From Actinomycetota bacterium (GTDB lineage Bacteria; Actinomycetota; Acidimicrobiia; Acidimicrobiales; Ilumatobacteraceae): 64,000 nt of DNA. The position numbers were made by a program, and so were the translations under genes. The stretch lies in assembly GCA_016213625.1 (NCBI GenBank), contig JACQZZ010000035.1, forward strand, positions 62,001 to 126,000, read 5' to 3'. The notes beneath the pieces are model-generated. The model did no database searches. It had not been told where the DNA came from and was given only the letters and a program-made list of their open reading frames with translations. Within the stretch, counting starts at the first letter, position 1. Every line of letters starts with the position of its first letter. Shown piece by piece: positions 53,195 to 62,000 of the stretch.

Positions 53195-53655
53195 TCGAGG
53201 ACCACTCCCTCGAGCAGCAGGCGGCCGACGCGAACGGTGACCGCGTCGCCCTCGTGCAGCCCTCCCGAAGTGTTGGCCAGCAGCACGAAGCCGCGCTGAC
53301 CTTCAGTGGGAACGCGATGAGTGTGACCGTGGCCCGAGAGCCCGGGCGTGTCGAAGGTGGTGCCGTGAGCCTCGATGACGGGCGACGTGTCGTCGTTGGC
53401 GATGCCCGCCGCCTTGCCCCCGTCGAGCACCTGGTACTGGATCTCGACCATGCCATTGGCGGCGGTCATGTAAGCACCGAGCACTCGGATGCCGAACTCG
53501 TCCTCGATGGTGGCCGAGCGGGGCACCTCGTACGTGCCACGGGCTCCCTCGGAAGCCGAGGTCCGCTGCGACGAGATCCATGCCCCCGCACTGATGGCCA
53601 GCATGCCGGCCATCAGCGCGAGGAGCACCTTGATGGGAGATCGCACCCAGGTCAT
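53191..53655 (-). CDS. Small anchored protein of the copper operon, unknown family
   Basis: A 154-residue protein with an N-terminal membrane anchor or uncleaved signal (about 7-27) and an all-beta extracytoplasmic part. A notable GHGHTHR segment near residue 108 provides three histidines in six residues and could bind copper. Its ATG lies 2 bases after the stop of the third oxidase-like gene, and its stop overlaps the CopC-CopD start, so it is firmly part of the operon. It may be a copper chaperone or assembly factor for the oxidases; that is inference from context only. Confidence 0.75.
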   Translation of the reverse strand: MTWVRSPIKVLLALMAGMLAISAGAWISSQRTSASEGARGTYEVPRSATIEDEFGIRVLGAYMTAANGMVEIQYQVLDGGKAAGIANDDTSPVIEAHGTTFDTPGLSGHGHTHRVPTEGQRGFVLLANTSGGLHEGDAVTVRVGRLLLEGVVLE

Positions 53656-53657
53656 GA

Positions 53658-56396
53658 TCAGGCCGGCACCTGCACCATGGCCGCGGGGCCCCACCCGGCC
53701 ACGGGATCGTGCGCCCGCACCCACACCTGGGTGCCGGTGGGGCCCCAGCCACTGTTGCGGAGGACGTTGAACGACGTGGACGTGAGGTTCACCGATGTGC
53801 CGGTGCCCGGCGCTGCCGCCGAACCGACCGACCACTCGATGCGATCCACCTCGCCGCCGGTGGCCGGCACCACGGTGCCGGTGAGCCGCTGGCGATTCGG
53901 GTTCGGCCCGTTGGGCACCTTGGCCAGGGTCAGCGTCCCGAGGACGGGCTTGCCGTACGCCACCGGACTCGACTGGCCGAGGCTGTCGACCAGCGTGACG
54001 GCGATGTTCTCCTCGGCACCGATGGTGATGCCGGACAGGGTGACGTTCAGTGATTGCGTGGGATCGCCGGCGGGCATCGGGATGGCCGTGGTGACCGCAC
54101 CGATGGTGTAGGTGCCACCGGTGATGGTGACGCCCGTGCCGAACGCCTGGCCGGTGATGATGACGTCGGGTCCGGTCACGAACACGTCGGTCACCCGGGG
54201 CAGCGAGTTCACGGTGCGCAACGTGGTCGCCACCGTGTCGGGGGCACCCCAGTTGCCGGCGAGGTCGCGGCCATGGATCCAGATGTCGTGATCGCCGGGG
54301 GTGAGCGATGCCACCGAGGCGAGCGGGATGTCGGCGTAGACGTCCTCCTCCGGCGAGTCGAGGTTGCCGTCGACCGGCGTGAAGAGGAACCCGTTGCCGT
54401 TGTCGGCGGCGGACAGCGGCAACGTCTGCTGACCGTCGTCGATGAAGCCCTCGACCTCGGCGATGCCCGAGCCCGGGTCGGTGCCGATGAGCGGGTCGCT
54501 CAGATGGGCGGTGATCCGCACCACGGGAAGGTAGGTGTCGACGGTGGGGAACGCCATCGTGCCGTCGTTGTCGTTGGGCGACACGTCACCGGCCGACACG
54601 GTGGGGGCGCTCTTGTCCACCACGAGTTCGCCGATGCCGCACAGGGGGGTCACACCGTCGCCGATGTTGCTCCACATCCCGCGCTGGTCCATTGCCTGGA
54701 CGTTCACCTCGTGGCGTCCTTCCGCCAATGCTGCGACGTCGACAGCCGGGATGGCGGCCGTGACCGCCACGACGGGGCCGGGGCCGTTCGAGAACATCGA
54801 GACGCCACCCGCTCCGAGGTCCGGGCACTGGTCGATCGAGTAGACCGCATCGGTCACCAAGCCGGTGCCGGTGAGGGTGCTGTCGGCCGTGGCGCCGATG
54901 ACGACGTCCTCGGAACCGTTGGAGTAGATCGGGTCGACGTCGACCGGGCTGATGGCCGGGCCGGCACGATCGATGGTGAATGCGATGCCGGCCGGGTCGC
55001 CGTACGTCGCGCCGTCGGTCGACCACTGCACCCACAGGATGTGGCTGCCGTTGACCAGACCGCTGAGGGTGGCGACGTCGACGACATCGGCACCGCTGAG
55101 GTCGAGTGTGGTGGTCACCACGCCCGGGTCGTCGATCGACCATTGGGCGGCGGTGGTACCGGCGGGCACCGTGTAGGTGAACGGCATCGGCACACCGCCG
55201 TTGGTCTCGTCGTCACCGGCGGCGATGTTCACCTCACCGACGGGCTGACCCGGCACGCTGACCGGACCCCACACCGTGAGGAACGTGAGTGCCGGATCGG
55301 CGCTCACCTGGCCGGGCTGGCGCGACTGGTCGGCCAACGCGTAGCGGAAGCCGGCCTTGGACTCGAGCGGGATCTGCACCATCACGTCGGCCGTCTGGCC
55401 CACGTTGAGCGGCACGGTCACGTCGTCGGAGCCGTGCACCAACGCCTCGCCGTCGCGGCCGATCGTGCGCTGGTGAGCACCGACGAGACCCATCGAGTGA
55501 TCCGCCAGGCCGAGGTTCACGTAGCGCAACAGGATGTTGGCACCGGGGAAGCCGTCGATCACCTGGGTGGCCGGGTATGCCCGGCCGTTCACCAGGTGGG
55601 CGTCGGGTCGGTAGTTGGTCATGTCGAAACCGAGCGGGTCGGCGGCGAGATCCATGTCGATCTCGTTGGTGGCCAGGATGGCTTCACCGTGGAACGTGTC
55701 GGTGCCCACCGAGTAGCCGGCGGAGCCGTTGCCGCCGGTGAGCGGGTCGCCGTATGCGCAGCCCATGAACTCCTGCGGTACGCCGAGCGCGCAGCCGGCC
55801 GGGTTCGGCCGCACCACCACGGTGCCGGCGAGGCCCATCGCGATCTGGCGGGCACCCTGCGGGCTGAGCTCGCTGGCGCTGTACACCGATGTCCCGGCGT
55901 TGCCGGCGGTGAACGTGTAGGTCGCGTCGGTGCCGGTCGGCACCACGTTGCGCTCGGCCACCTGCATGCTGCGGGCGGTGAATCCGAGGTCACCGGCGGA
56001 CGTCGGCAGCTGGTTGTGCACCAGCACACTCACCGCGTCGCCGGCTGTGGCCACGATCGTGGGTCCCGGGAGTTGCGGCAGTCCGTCGACGGTGGTGGCG
56101 AAGCCCCACACGGTCACCGTGCCGAGGCCCGGGATGTCGATCGGTGCTTCCTTGGCCCACAGCTCGCAGCTGACCGCGGTGCCGGGCAGGCAGAGCGACG
56201 CAGGGTCGAGCTGCTGGACCGGATAGTCCGCCGGGTCGGTGGCCGAGGTGAAGGCGACGTCGAGGAGACGGCTCTCGATGGTGTCGACGCCGTTCACGTT
56301 GGCGGCGACGACCATGGAGGTCACGCCCATCGCGAGCGCCGTGGCGAGTGCGCCGGCCACCAGGGGCAGGCGTCGGTGTTGCTGTGCGATTCGCAT
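53658..56396 (-). CDS. Multicopper-oxidase-like protein without copper ligands, with Ig-like tail (subunit 3)
   Basis: A 912-residue secreted protein. The signal peptide covers about residues 1-30. Residues 60-370 form two cupredoxin domains homologous to those of the two preceding genes, but each place where HWH, HCH, HPH or HNH would stand holds other residues (for example SVYSASELS in place of the HCH region and LADHSMGLVGAH in place of HPH). After residue 380 come four or more Ig-like beta-sandwich repeats (DRAGPAISPVDVDPIYSN, DKSAPTVSAGDVSPND). It may serve as structural subunit and surface tether. ATG at 56396 has AGGAG 6 bases upstream; an ATG at 56402 is too close to it. Confidence 0.82.
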   Translation of the reverse strand: MRIAQQHRRLPLVAGALATALAMGVTSMVVAANVNGVDTIESRLLDVAFTSATDPADYPVQQLDPASLCLPGTAVSCELWAKEAPIDIPGLGTVTVWGFATTVDGLPQLPGPTIVATAGDAVSVLVHNQLPTSAGDLGFTARSMQVAERNVVPTGTDATYTFTAGNAGTSVYSASELSPQGARQIAMGLAGTVVVRPNPAGCALGVPQEFMGCAYGDPLTGGNGSAGYSVGTDTFHGEAILATNEIDMDLAADPLGFDMTNYRPDAHLVNGRAYPATQVIDGFPGANILLRYVNLGLADHSMGLVGAHQRTIGRDGEALVHGSDDVTVPLNVGQTADVMVQIPLESKAGFRYALADQSRQPGQVSADPALTFLTVWGPVSVPGQPVGEVNIAAGDDETNGGVPMPFTYTVPAGTTAAQWSIDDPGVVTTTLDLSGADVVDVATLSGLVNGSHILWVQWSTDGATYGDPAGIAFTIDRAGPAISPVDVDPIYSNGSEDVVIGATADSTLTGTGLVTDAVYSIDQCPDLGAGGVSMFSNGPGPVVAVTAAIPAVDVAALAEGRHEVNVQAMDQRGMWSNIGDGVTPLCGIGELVVDKSAPTVSAGDVSPNDNDGTMAFPTVDTYLPVVRITAHLSDPLIGTDPGSGIAEVEGFIDDGQQTLPLSAADNGNGFLFTPVDGNLDSPEEDVYADIPLASVASLTPGDHDIWIHGRDLAGNWGAPDTVATTLRTVNSLPRVTDVFVTGPDVIITGQAFGTGVTITGGTYTIGAVTTAIPMPAGDPTQSLNVTLSGITIGAEENIAVTLVDSLGQSSPVAYGKPVLGTLTLAKVPNGPNPNRQRLTGTVVPATGGEVDRIEWSVGSAAAPGTGTSVNLTSTSFNVLRNSGWGPTGTQVWVRAHDPVAGWGPAAMVQVPA

Positions 56397-56405
56397 GGTC
56401 ATCTC

Positions 56406-57821
56406 CTACGCATTCCCGCAATTGGTGGTGTTGGCCGGATCCACTCGGATGAGCGTCAACTGGCCGCCGAAGGCCGCGCCGTAGTTGGTGGCTTCGGCGA
56501 GGTTGTGGTTGTGGGCGACGTGGTAGTACTCGCCGCACACGTTCTTGGCCTGGACCTCCGGGTTGAGGACGCCCTGGCCGCCCAGGTACGGCGAGCCGCT
56601 CCAGTACTCGCCCTCGGTGAGGTTCTTCTGGTCGGGGCCGGGCACGGGTGTGGGGTTGGCCGTGGCCGAGTAGTCCTCGACGTTGGTCCAGGTGAACAGC
56701 GCATCGATGGTGCTGCCCGGATCCACCGTGATGGCGAACTTCTCCATCGAGAGGTCCACCCCGCCGTCACTGAGCAGGCGGCCATCCTTGGCGATCACCT
56801 TCTCGTGGTTGCTGTGAGGGTGGAACGGGTACGGTTCGCCGCCCACGGCGAGGTATCGGATCAGCGCAGGGAGTGGATTGTCGGACTCCGTGGGAGTAGC
56901 ACTGATCTGCAACGGCTCGACGTGGGCGAGCGCACCATACGGCTGGGCGGGAAGCCAGCCGGCCCCGTTGGGAGCGATCGTGTCGGGAAACGACCGTCCG
57001 TTGATGAGGAAGTAGCGAGGTGTGTAGGCCTCGGTGTAGTCCGCCGACTGCAGCACGCCACCCTCCTCGACCGCGTAGTGCACGTCGGGGTCGAGTTCGG
57101 TGAGCAGCACCATGTACTCGTGCTCGGTGCTGTATCGGCTGTTCGGGTCGTCGTACGCGAGGCGGGCGTGTCCCACGCTCTCGCCGAGGAGATCCGAGGT
57201 GTCGGCAGGGGTGGTCGGGTAGACGATGAGCGACCCGACGAGTCCCATCTCGATCTGCAGTTCGGGGTCGGTGCCGCTCTCGTAGAGGTACGTGCCCGGG
57301 TGCCCTGCGGTGAACTTGTAGGTGATCGACCCACCGGGAGCGACGTCGTCGGTGAGCGAGCGGAGGGTGGCAGTCGTCGCCGTCTGATCGAACTGCGCCT
57401 GCGCCGGTGCGCCGTTGGCGGTCACCCCGTCGATGCCGAGGAAGAGCGCCGAGGTGCGCACAGCAAGTTGGTTGCGGAGCGTGACCGTGACGACGTCGCC
57501 CTCGTTCACGCACATCACCGGTCCGGGGTATTGGAACGCCCCGTTGCCGTTGGCGTAGCCCCACATCAGCATGCTGTTGCCGTCGGGCAGGTTGATGATG
57601 CCCTCCTTCGCCGTGAGCACGTAGTTGGCCTGCCCGGGTGTCGCGCCAGTGGGCGGTGTGCACAGCAGGCCCTCGCTCTTGGCGGTGGGGGGCACGGCGC
57701 TCACGGTGTGGTTCGTGGTCAGCGCCGTGGCGCTCGTGAGGCCGGCGATCGCGAGCGCCACAGCGCCCCATCGGCGAGCGCGGCGGTGAGCCGCGGGTCG
57801 GGTGTGGTTCCGGGCAGTCAT
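56406..57821 (-). CDS. Multicopper-oxidase subunit 2, ligands only in second cupredoxin
   Basis: A 471-residue secreted protein (signal peptide about 1-42). The first cupredoxin domain has lost the copper motifs: RTSALFLGID stands where HTLHWHGF is expected, and YESGTDPELQ where YHCHFEDVE is expected. The second domain keeps HPHSNH (H334, H336, H339) and HVAHNH (H434, H437, H439). The pair H437-N-H439 is the usual HCH with Cys replaced by Asn, so this protein can give four trinuclear-cluster histidines but no type 1 copper. The ATG overlaps the stop of subunit 1 (TGATG). The natural reading is that it pairs with subunit 1. Confidence 0.87.
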   Translation of the reverse strand: MTARNHTRPAAHRRARRWGAVALAIAGLTSATALTTNHTVSAVPPTAKSEGLLCTPPTGATPGQANYVLTAKEGIINLPDGNSMLMWGYANGNGAFQYPGPVMCVNEGDVVTVTLRNQLAVRTSALFLGIDGVTANGAPAQAQFDQTATTATLRSLTDDVAPGGSITYKFTAGHPGTYLYESGTDPELQIEMGLVGSLIVYPTTPADTSDLLGESVGHARLAYDDPNSRYSTEHEYMVLLTELDPDVHYAVEEGGVLQSADYTEAYTPRYFLINGRSFPDTIAPNGAGWLPAQPYGALAHVEPLQISATPTESDNPLPALIRYLAVGGEPYPFHPHSNHEKVIAKDGRLLSDGGVDLSMEKFAITVDPGSTIDALFTWTNVEDYSATANPTPVPGPDQKNLTEGEYWSGSPYLGGQGVLNPEVQAKNVCGEYYHVAHNHNLAEATNYGAAFGGQLTLIRVDPANTTNCGNA

Positions 57822-59077
57822 CACGCCTCCACTTCCAGTTCGGTGCGCTGGCCGCCGACCCACTGGTCGGAGCCGTCGAGGTTCCCGCGGTATTTCGTCG
57901 GGTCGGTGTTGAACAACGGGTAGGTGTTGTTGCCGTCGGGCCGCCACTGCGGGGCGACGAAGATCACGTCGCGGCTCTCGCCGGCGCCGATGACGAGCGT
58001 GTCGCTCACCGTGCGCTGATCGGGCGTGAGCCACCGAGCGTCGGAGCCGACGGAGACCAGGTCGATTCCGGGCATCGCCAGCGTCTGCTCCTGGAAGCCG
58101 AGGTTGGCGATGCGCAGGAGGACTCGTTGTCCACCCGTCGCTCGGATCTTCGAGGTCTGCGGTTGGTACTGCAGGTGCTCGAAGCCGACCTGCGGGACGA
58201 GATCGCCCGTGATGTCGTCGCGAACACCGCTGGGGGCCAGCGTGTCGGGATAGGCCCGACCGTTCATCAGCCACACGTCGGGCTTGTAGCTCGTCCAGTC
58301 GGAGGTCTGGATGTGGGCGTCGTTCCAGTGCCCTGCCAGATCGAACTCGGTGAGCATGATCGGCATCTCCACGTCGAACTCCGTGTCGGGGTCGTCGTAG
58401 GCCCAGGCGCTGTTGGCCGCCGGGCGGACGAACACGATGCCGGTCATGCCCATCGTCACGTGCTCGACGTCCTCGAAGTGGCAGTGGTACATGTACGTGC
58501 CGGCGTCCTCGGGACGGAACACGTAGGTGAAGTCACGGCCGATGGGGACCGAGATGGAGGTCTCCGGTACGCCGTCGTAGTAGGGGATGGCGTTGCGGAA
58601 GCCGTGCCAGTGCAGCGTGTGCGAGTCGACGAGGTCGGGACGGGTGAGCAGACCGAGGTTGCTCAGCGTGATCCACACCTCCTCGCCCACCGTGGCCTCG
58701 ATGACCGGAGCACTGATCTGTGCCTTGCCGGCCTGGCTCTGCACGATCGGCCGGTCGAGTCCGGTCACGTCGCGGAAGCCGAAGATGTACGTGTCGAGCG
58801 GAGCCGGCGCGAGCGTGTCGGGGAAGTACGGGTCGATGACCGGCAGCTCCCTGGGCATGCCCGCCCACCCGTCGGTCACCGACAGGGCGAGCTGGCGCAC
58901 GTTCGGGCGATCCACCAGACCGGGCGGCATCTTTCCGCGGGCTCCGGGTGCGGCGGTGGCAGCCATGGCCCCGCCTCCGGCGGCGACGGCTGCGATCGCG
59001 CCGCCTCCGAAGATGAGGAAGTTGCGCCGGGAGAGCACCCGTGGGGTGTCGGCGCCGGTGTCGTGTTCGCGGCTCAC
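57821..59077 (-). CDS. Multicopper-oxidase subunit 1, Tat-exported, ligands only in first cupredoxin
   Basis: A 418-residue protein with a Tat signal (SRRNFLIFGG, residues 16-25). The first cupredoxin holds HWHG (H156, H158) and HCHFEDVEHVTMGM (H198, C199, H200, H206, M211), i.e. four trinuclear-cluster His plus type 1 copper Cys, His and Met, like domain 1 of two-domain oxidases with the type 1 site in that domain. The second cupredoxin lacks HPxH and HxH motifs (FQEQTLAMPGID in their place). It therefore cannot complete a trinuclear site alone. GTG start overlaps the stop of the giant upstream gene (GTGA). Tat export suggests copper loading before secretion. Confidence 0.9.
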   Translation of the reverse strand: MSREHDTGADTPRVLSRRNFLIFGGGAIAAVAAGGGAMAATAAPGARGKMPPGLVDRPNVRQLALSVTDGWAGMPRELPVIDPYFPDTLAPAPLDTYIFGFRDVTGLDRPIVQSQAGKAQISAPVIEATVGEEVWITLSNLGLLTRPDLVDSHTLHWHGFRNAIPYYDGVPETSISVPIGRDFTYVFRPEDAGTYMYHCHFEDVEHVTMGMTGIVFVRPAANSAWAYDDPDTEFDVEMPIMLTEFDLAGHWNDAHIQTSDWTSYKPDVWLMNGRAYPDTLAPSGVRDDITGDLVPQVGFEHLQYQPQTSKIRATGGQRVLLRIANLGFQEQTLAMPGIDLVSVGSDARWLTPDQRTVSDTLVIGAGESRDVIFVAPQWRPDGNNTYPLFNTDPTKYRGNLDGSDQWVGGQRTELEVEA

Positions 59078-62000
59078 AGGTTCCCTCCGAAGAAGTCGTC
59101 CACGCTGATGATGTTGGTGGTGGTGGTCAGGCGGAGACCGATCTGGCCGCCGTCGGCGTTGAGCGCGGGGGTCCATGCCGCTGGAAGTGTTCGGATCCCG
59201 ATGGAGACGTCGTTCCTGAACACCTCGACTCGCCCGTCAGGTCGAGCCTGGACACGCAGGAAGTCGCCGTTGTTGAAATTGGCGTTGATGGACGCCAGGT
59301 AGGTCACGGTGCCGGCCGTGGCGTACCCCACCTGCACGGTGCTGGTCGCGTCGTTGTAACGAACCTCGAGGTACGACTGCGGCGTCGTCCCGACGCTGCC
59401 CTGCGCCTTCAGCATCAGGGCGACACCGGGGTTGCCGCTGGTCGACAGCGTGATCAGTCGGACGCCTGCCTCTTGGTTCGCCCCGAGTGCCGACGTCCAC
59501 AACTCGATGCCGGCGCATCCGTTGCTCTGCGCCCGGTTGTTGCTCAGGCGGAACACCTGGCAGGTGCCGGTGGCGGGCCGGTTGGTCCACGACCCACCGA
59601 GGTTGGAGCTGTTCGCACGGTTGAACCGGTCGAGGAACGTGGCCGGCGGAGCCAGGCGCAGCGGTGCGGTGATCGACGCCGCACTGGCGAACTCGTCGGC
59701 GCCCACGTCGGGGAGCGTGCGAGTGCCGTCGTCGATGTCGGTCGCCGCCGCCTGCACGGTGGTCGGTGAGAACGCCGAGGCTGCCGTCGCCTGTGCGAGA
59801 CCGCCGTCGATGACCCGCTCGGGGCCCGGCCGGGTGGTGCTCAGGCGGTAGTCGGCCAGCTGGCGAATCGGCAGGTCGAGTGTGACGATGGCCGCAGGCC
59901 GGAAGTTCGGGAAGGTGCGCCACGAGGCGATGCTCACCTTCACGTCGTACGGGCTCTTGAAGCCGGCCGGATTGGGTCCGCCCGCCAACAGGTTGTTGCC
60001 GTTGCCCGTGGCGTTGAAGCCGGTGCCCCCGTGGTACAGCGGGCTGCTCGGCGCGGAGTCGTACACCGATCCGAACATCTTCGGCGTGCCGCTGCCGTCG
60101 GTGGTGCCAACGTCCCACGGGAAGATCGGCGATGCGTCACCGGCGAGGCCGATGCCAGTGACGCCGCTCGCCGTCCACGTGCCGGCACGGTTGTCCCAGA
60201 AGATGTTGTTCAACAACACGGGGTTGGAGAACTTCGTCGACCGGGCGAGCCCGCCGAGGCGGTTCAGCCGAGCCTGGAGCAGCGCACTGTTGGCACCGGT
60301 GGAGACGCCGGCCGGTGCGGGCAGGCCGTCACTGGTCATCGCGGTCGCCGTCGTGATGTTCTTCACGATGGTGTTGTTCACGATGCGCACGTCGGGCGTG
60401 TCGTCGATGGCGACGCCGGCACCCTCGTGGGTGGCCACGTTGTTGGCGATGATGTTGTTCGTCACGGTCATCCGGGCGTTGTTCGGCCCGCCTGCCATGA
60501 GGAAGCGAAGTCCGCCGCCGTCGTCGTTCGACAGGTTGGCGACGATCTCGTTGGCATCGACGGTCACCTGACCGGCGCCCGTGCTCAACTGGCCCGTGTT
60601 CGTGGGCAGTTCGCCGGCGATCATCACGCCGCCGCCCTCGTCGTAGGCCTGGTTGAAGCCGATGCGGTTGTGGTCGATGCGGCCGCGCTGGCTGACGCCG
60701 TAGTGGCTGATGCCGCCGCCGTACTCGGCGCTGGAGTTGCCACAGATGTCGTTGCCGGAGATGCGGTAGTCGTCGCTGCCGTAGAAGATGCCGATGGCTC
60801 CGGCGAGGTTGGTGCCGCCGTTGGCCACGATGCGGTTCGACAGGATGCGCACGTTGTCGTTGTGGTTGTCGGGGCTCCCGCCCAGGCTGCTGAGCTCGGG
60901 TGTTCCCACTCGAATCGCCCCACCGAACGTGCCGCCGTTCGACTGGAACACGTTGTTGGAGATGATGGTGTTGTTGGCGTAGGAGTTCAGGAACACGCCG
61001 CCACCCTGCGCTTCGGCGTTCACCGGCTGCGGGTTCGTGACCGGGCCACCACCGATGAAGTTCATGTTGGTGGGTTGGCCCTGCTGGTCGCCGCCGGTGA
61101 TGGTGAATCCGTCGATGGAGGTGGCGAACGAGTTGTTGCCGCTCCCGGCGTTGAACTGGTTCGTCCTCTCCGGCCGGACGTAGATGACCTCACCCTCGGA
61201 CATGGCCGGGTTGCCGGCCACCGGTAGACCTTCGACGAGCGTCTGCCAGTAGTCCTGGTAGGTGGGCGTGCCCTGCTCGTTGACGCTCCAGTAGTAGCGA
61301 CCGTCGATGCGCGAGCCGGGCACCGTGGTGGAGCCTGGGCCCACACCCTGCAGCTTCACCTTGTTGTGGACGACCAGGTTCTCGAAGTAGGCCTGGTCGG
61401 GGTTGAAGTCGGCGTACTGCGCCGCCTCGTTCGGGTAGACCACGATGATGCTGTTGCCGGCCAAGCCGTCGGCGGCTTCGATGGCCCGTTGGATGGCGCG
61501 GGGCCCGCTGCCGTCGATCGGGTCGTTCGCCGGGTTGAACTTGGGGCTCGGCCCGGTGGGCGTCTCGGTGAACGTGCCCACTTCGATGATGCGAGCCGGG
61601 TACCCGCTGCCGATCACGTGGAAGGTGATCGCGTTCGTCGCGGCGACGCCGTTGTCACCACGCACGATGCGCAGTTGCTGCGGCCCGGTGGGTGTGCTCG
61701 CCGGCAACGAGAACGTGATCTGCGTGTCGGACCACGTGGTGGTCAGGTACGAGTTGCCGCCGATGATCAGCGTGCCGGCGGTCGTGCCGAAGTTGCGGCC
61801 CGTGATGGTGAACGTGGGCGAGCCGCCGTTGTTCGGCTTCCTCCAGTACGGGCGGTCGATGCGGAAGAACTCGGGTTGGGTGGCCGGCACGGCGCACGCC
61901 GGCGGATAGACCACCTGTCCGCCGGGCAGCTGGAAGCTGGCCGCCACCCGCGTGGGGGCCTGGTCCACCGGGTGCACCACACCCGGCCAGCCCTGGAAGT

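Noticed and set aside
56437-56448. Third copy of the GGATCCACTCG palindrome core
   Set aside because: A single half-site inside the coding region of oxidase subunit 2 with no inverted partner; probably chance.
54054-57923. Very long open frame on the plus strand opposite the oxidase genes
   Set aside because: It lies antisense to two well-recognised cupredoxin genes, has Arg/Gly/His-rich low-complexity translation and no domain; high-GC DNA often leaves antisense frames open.
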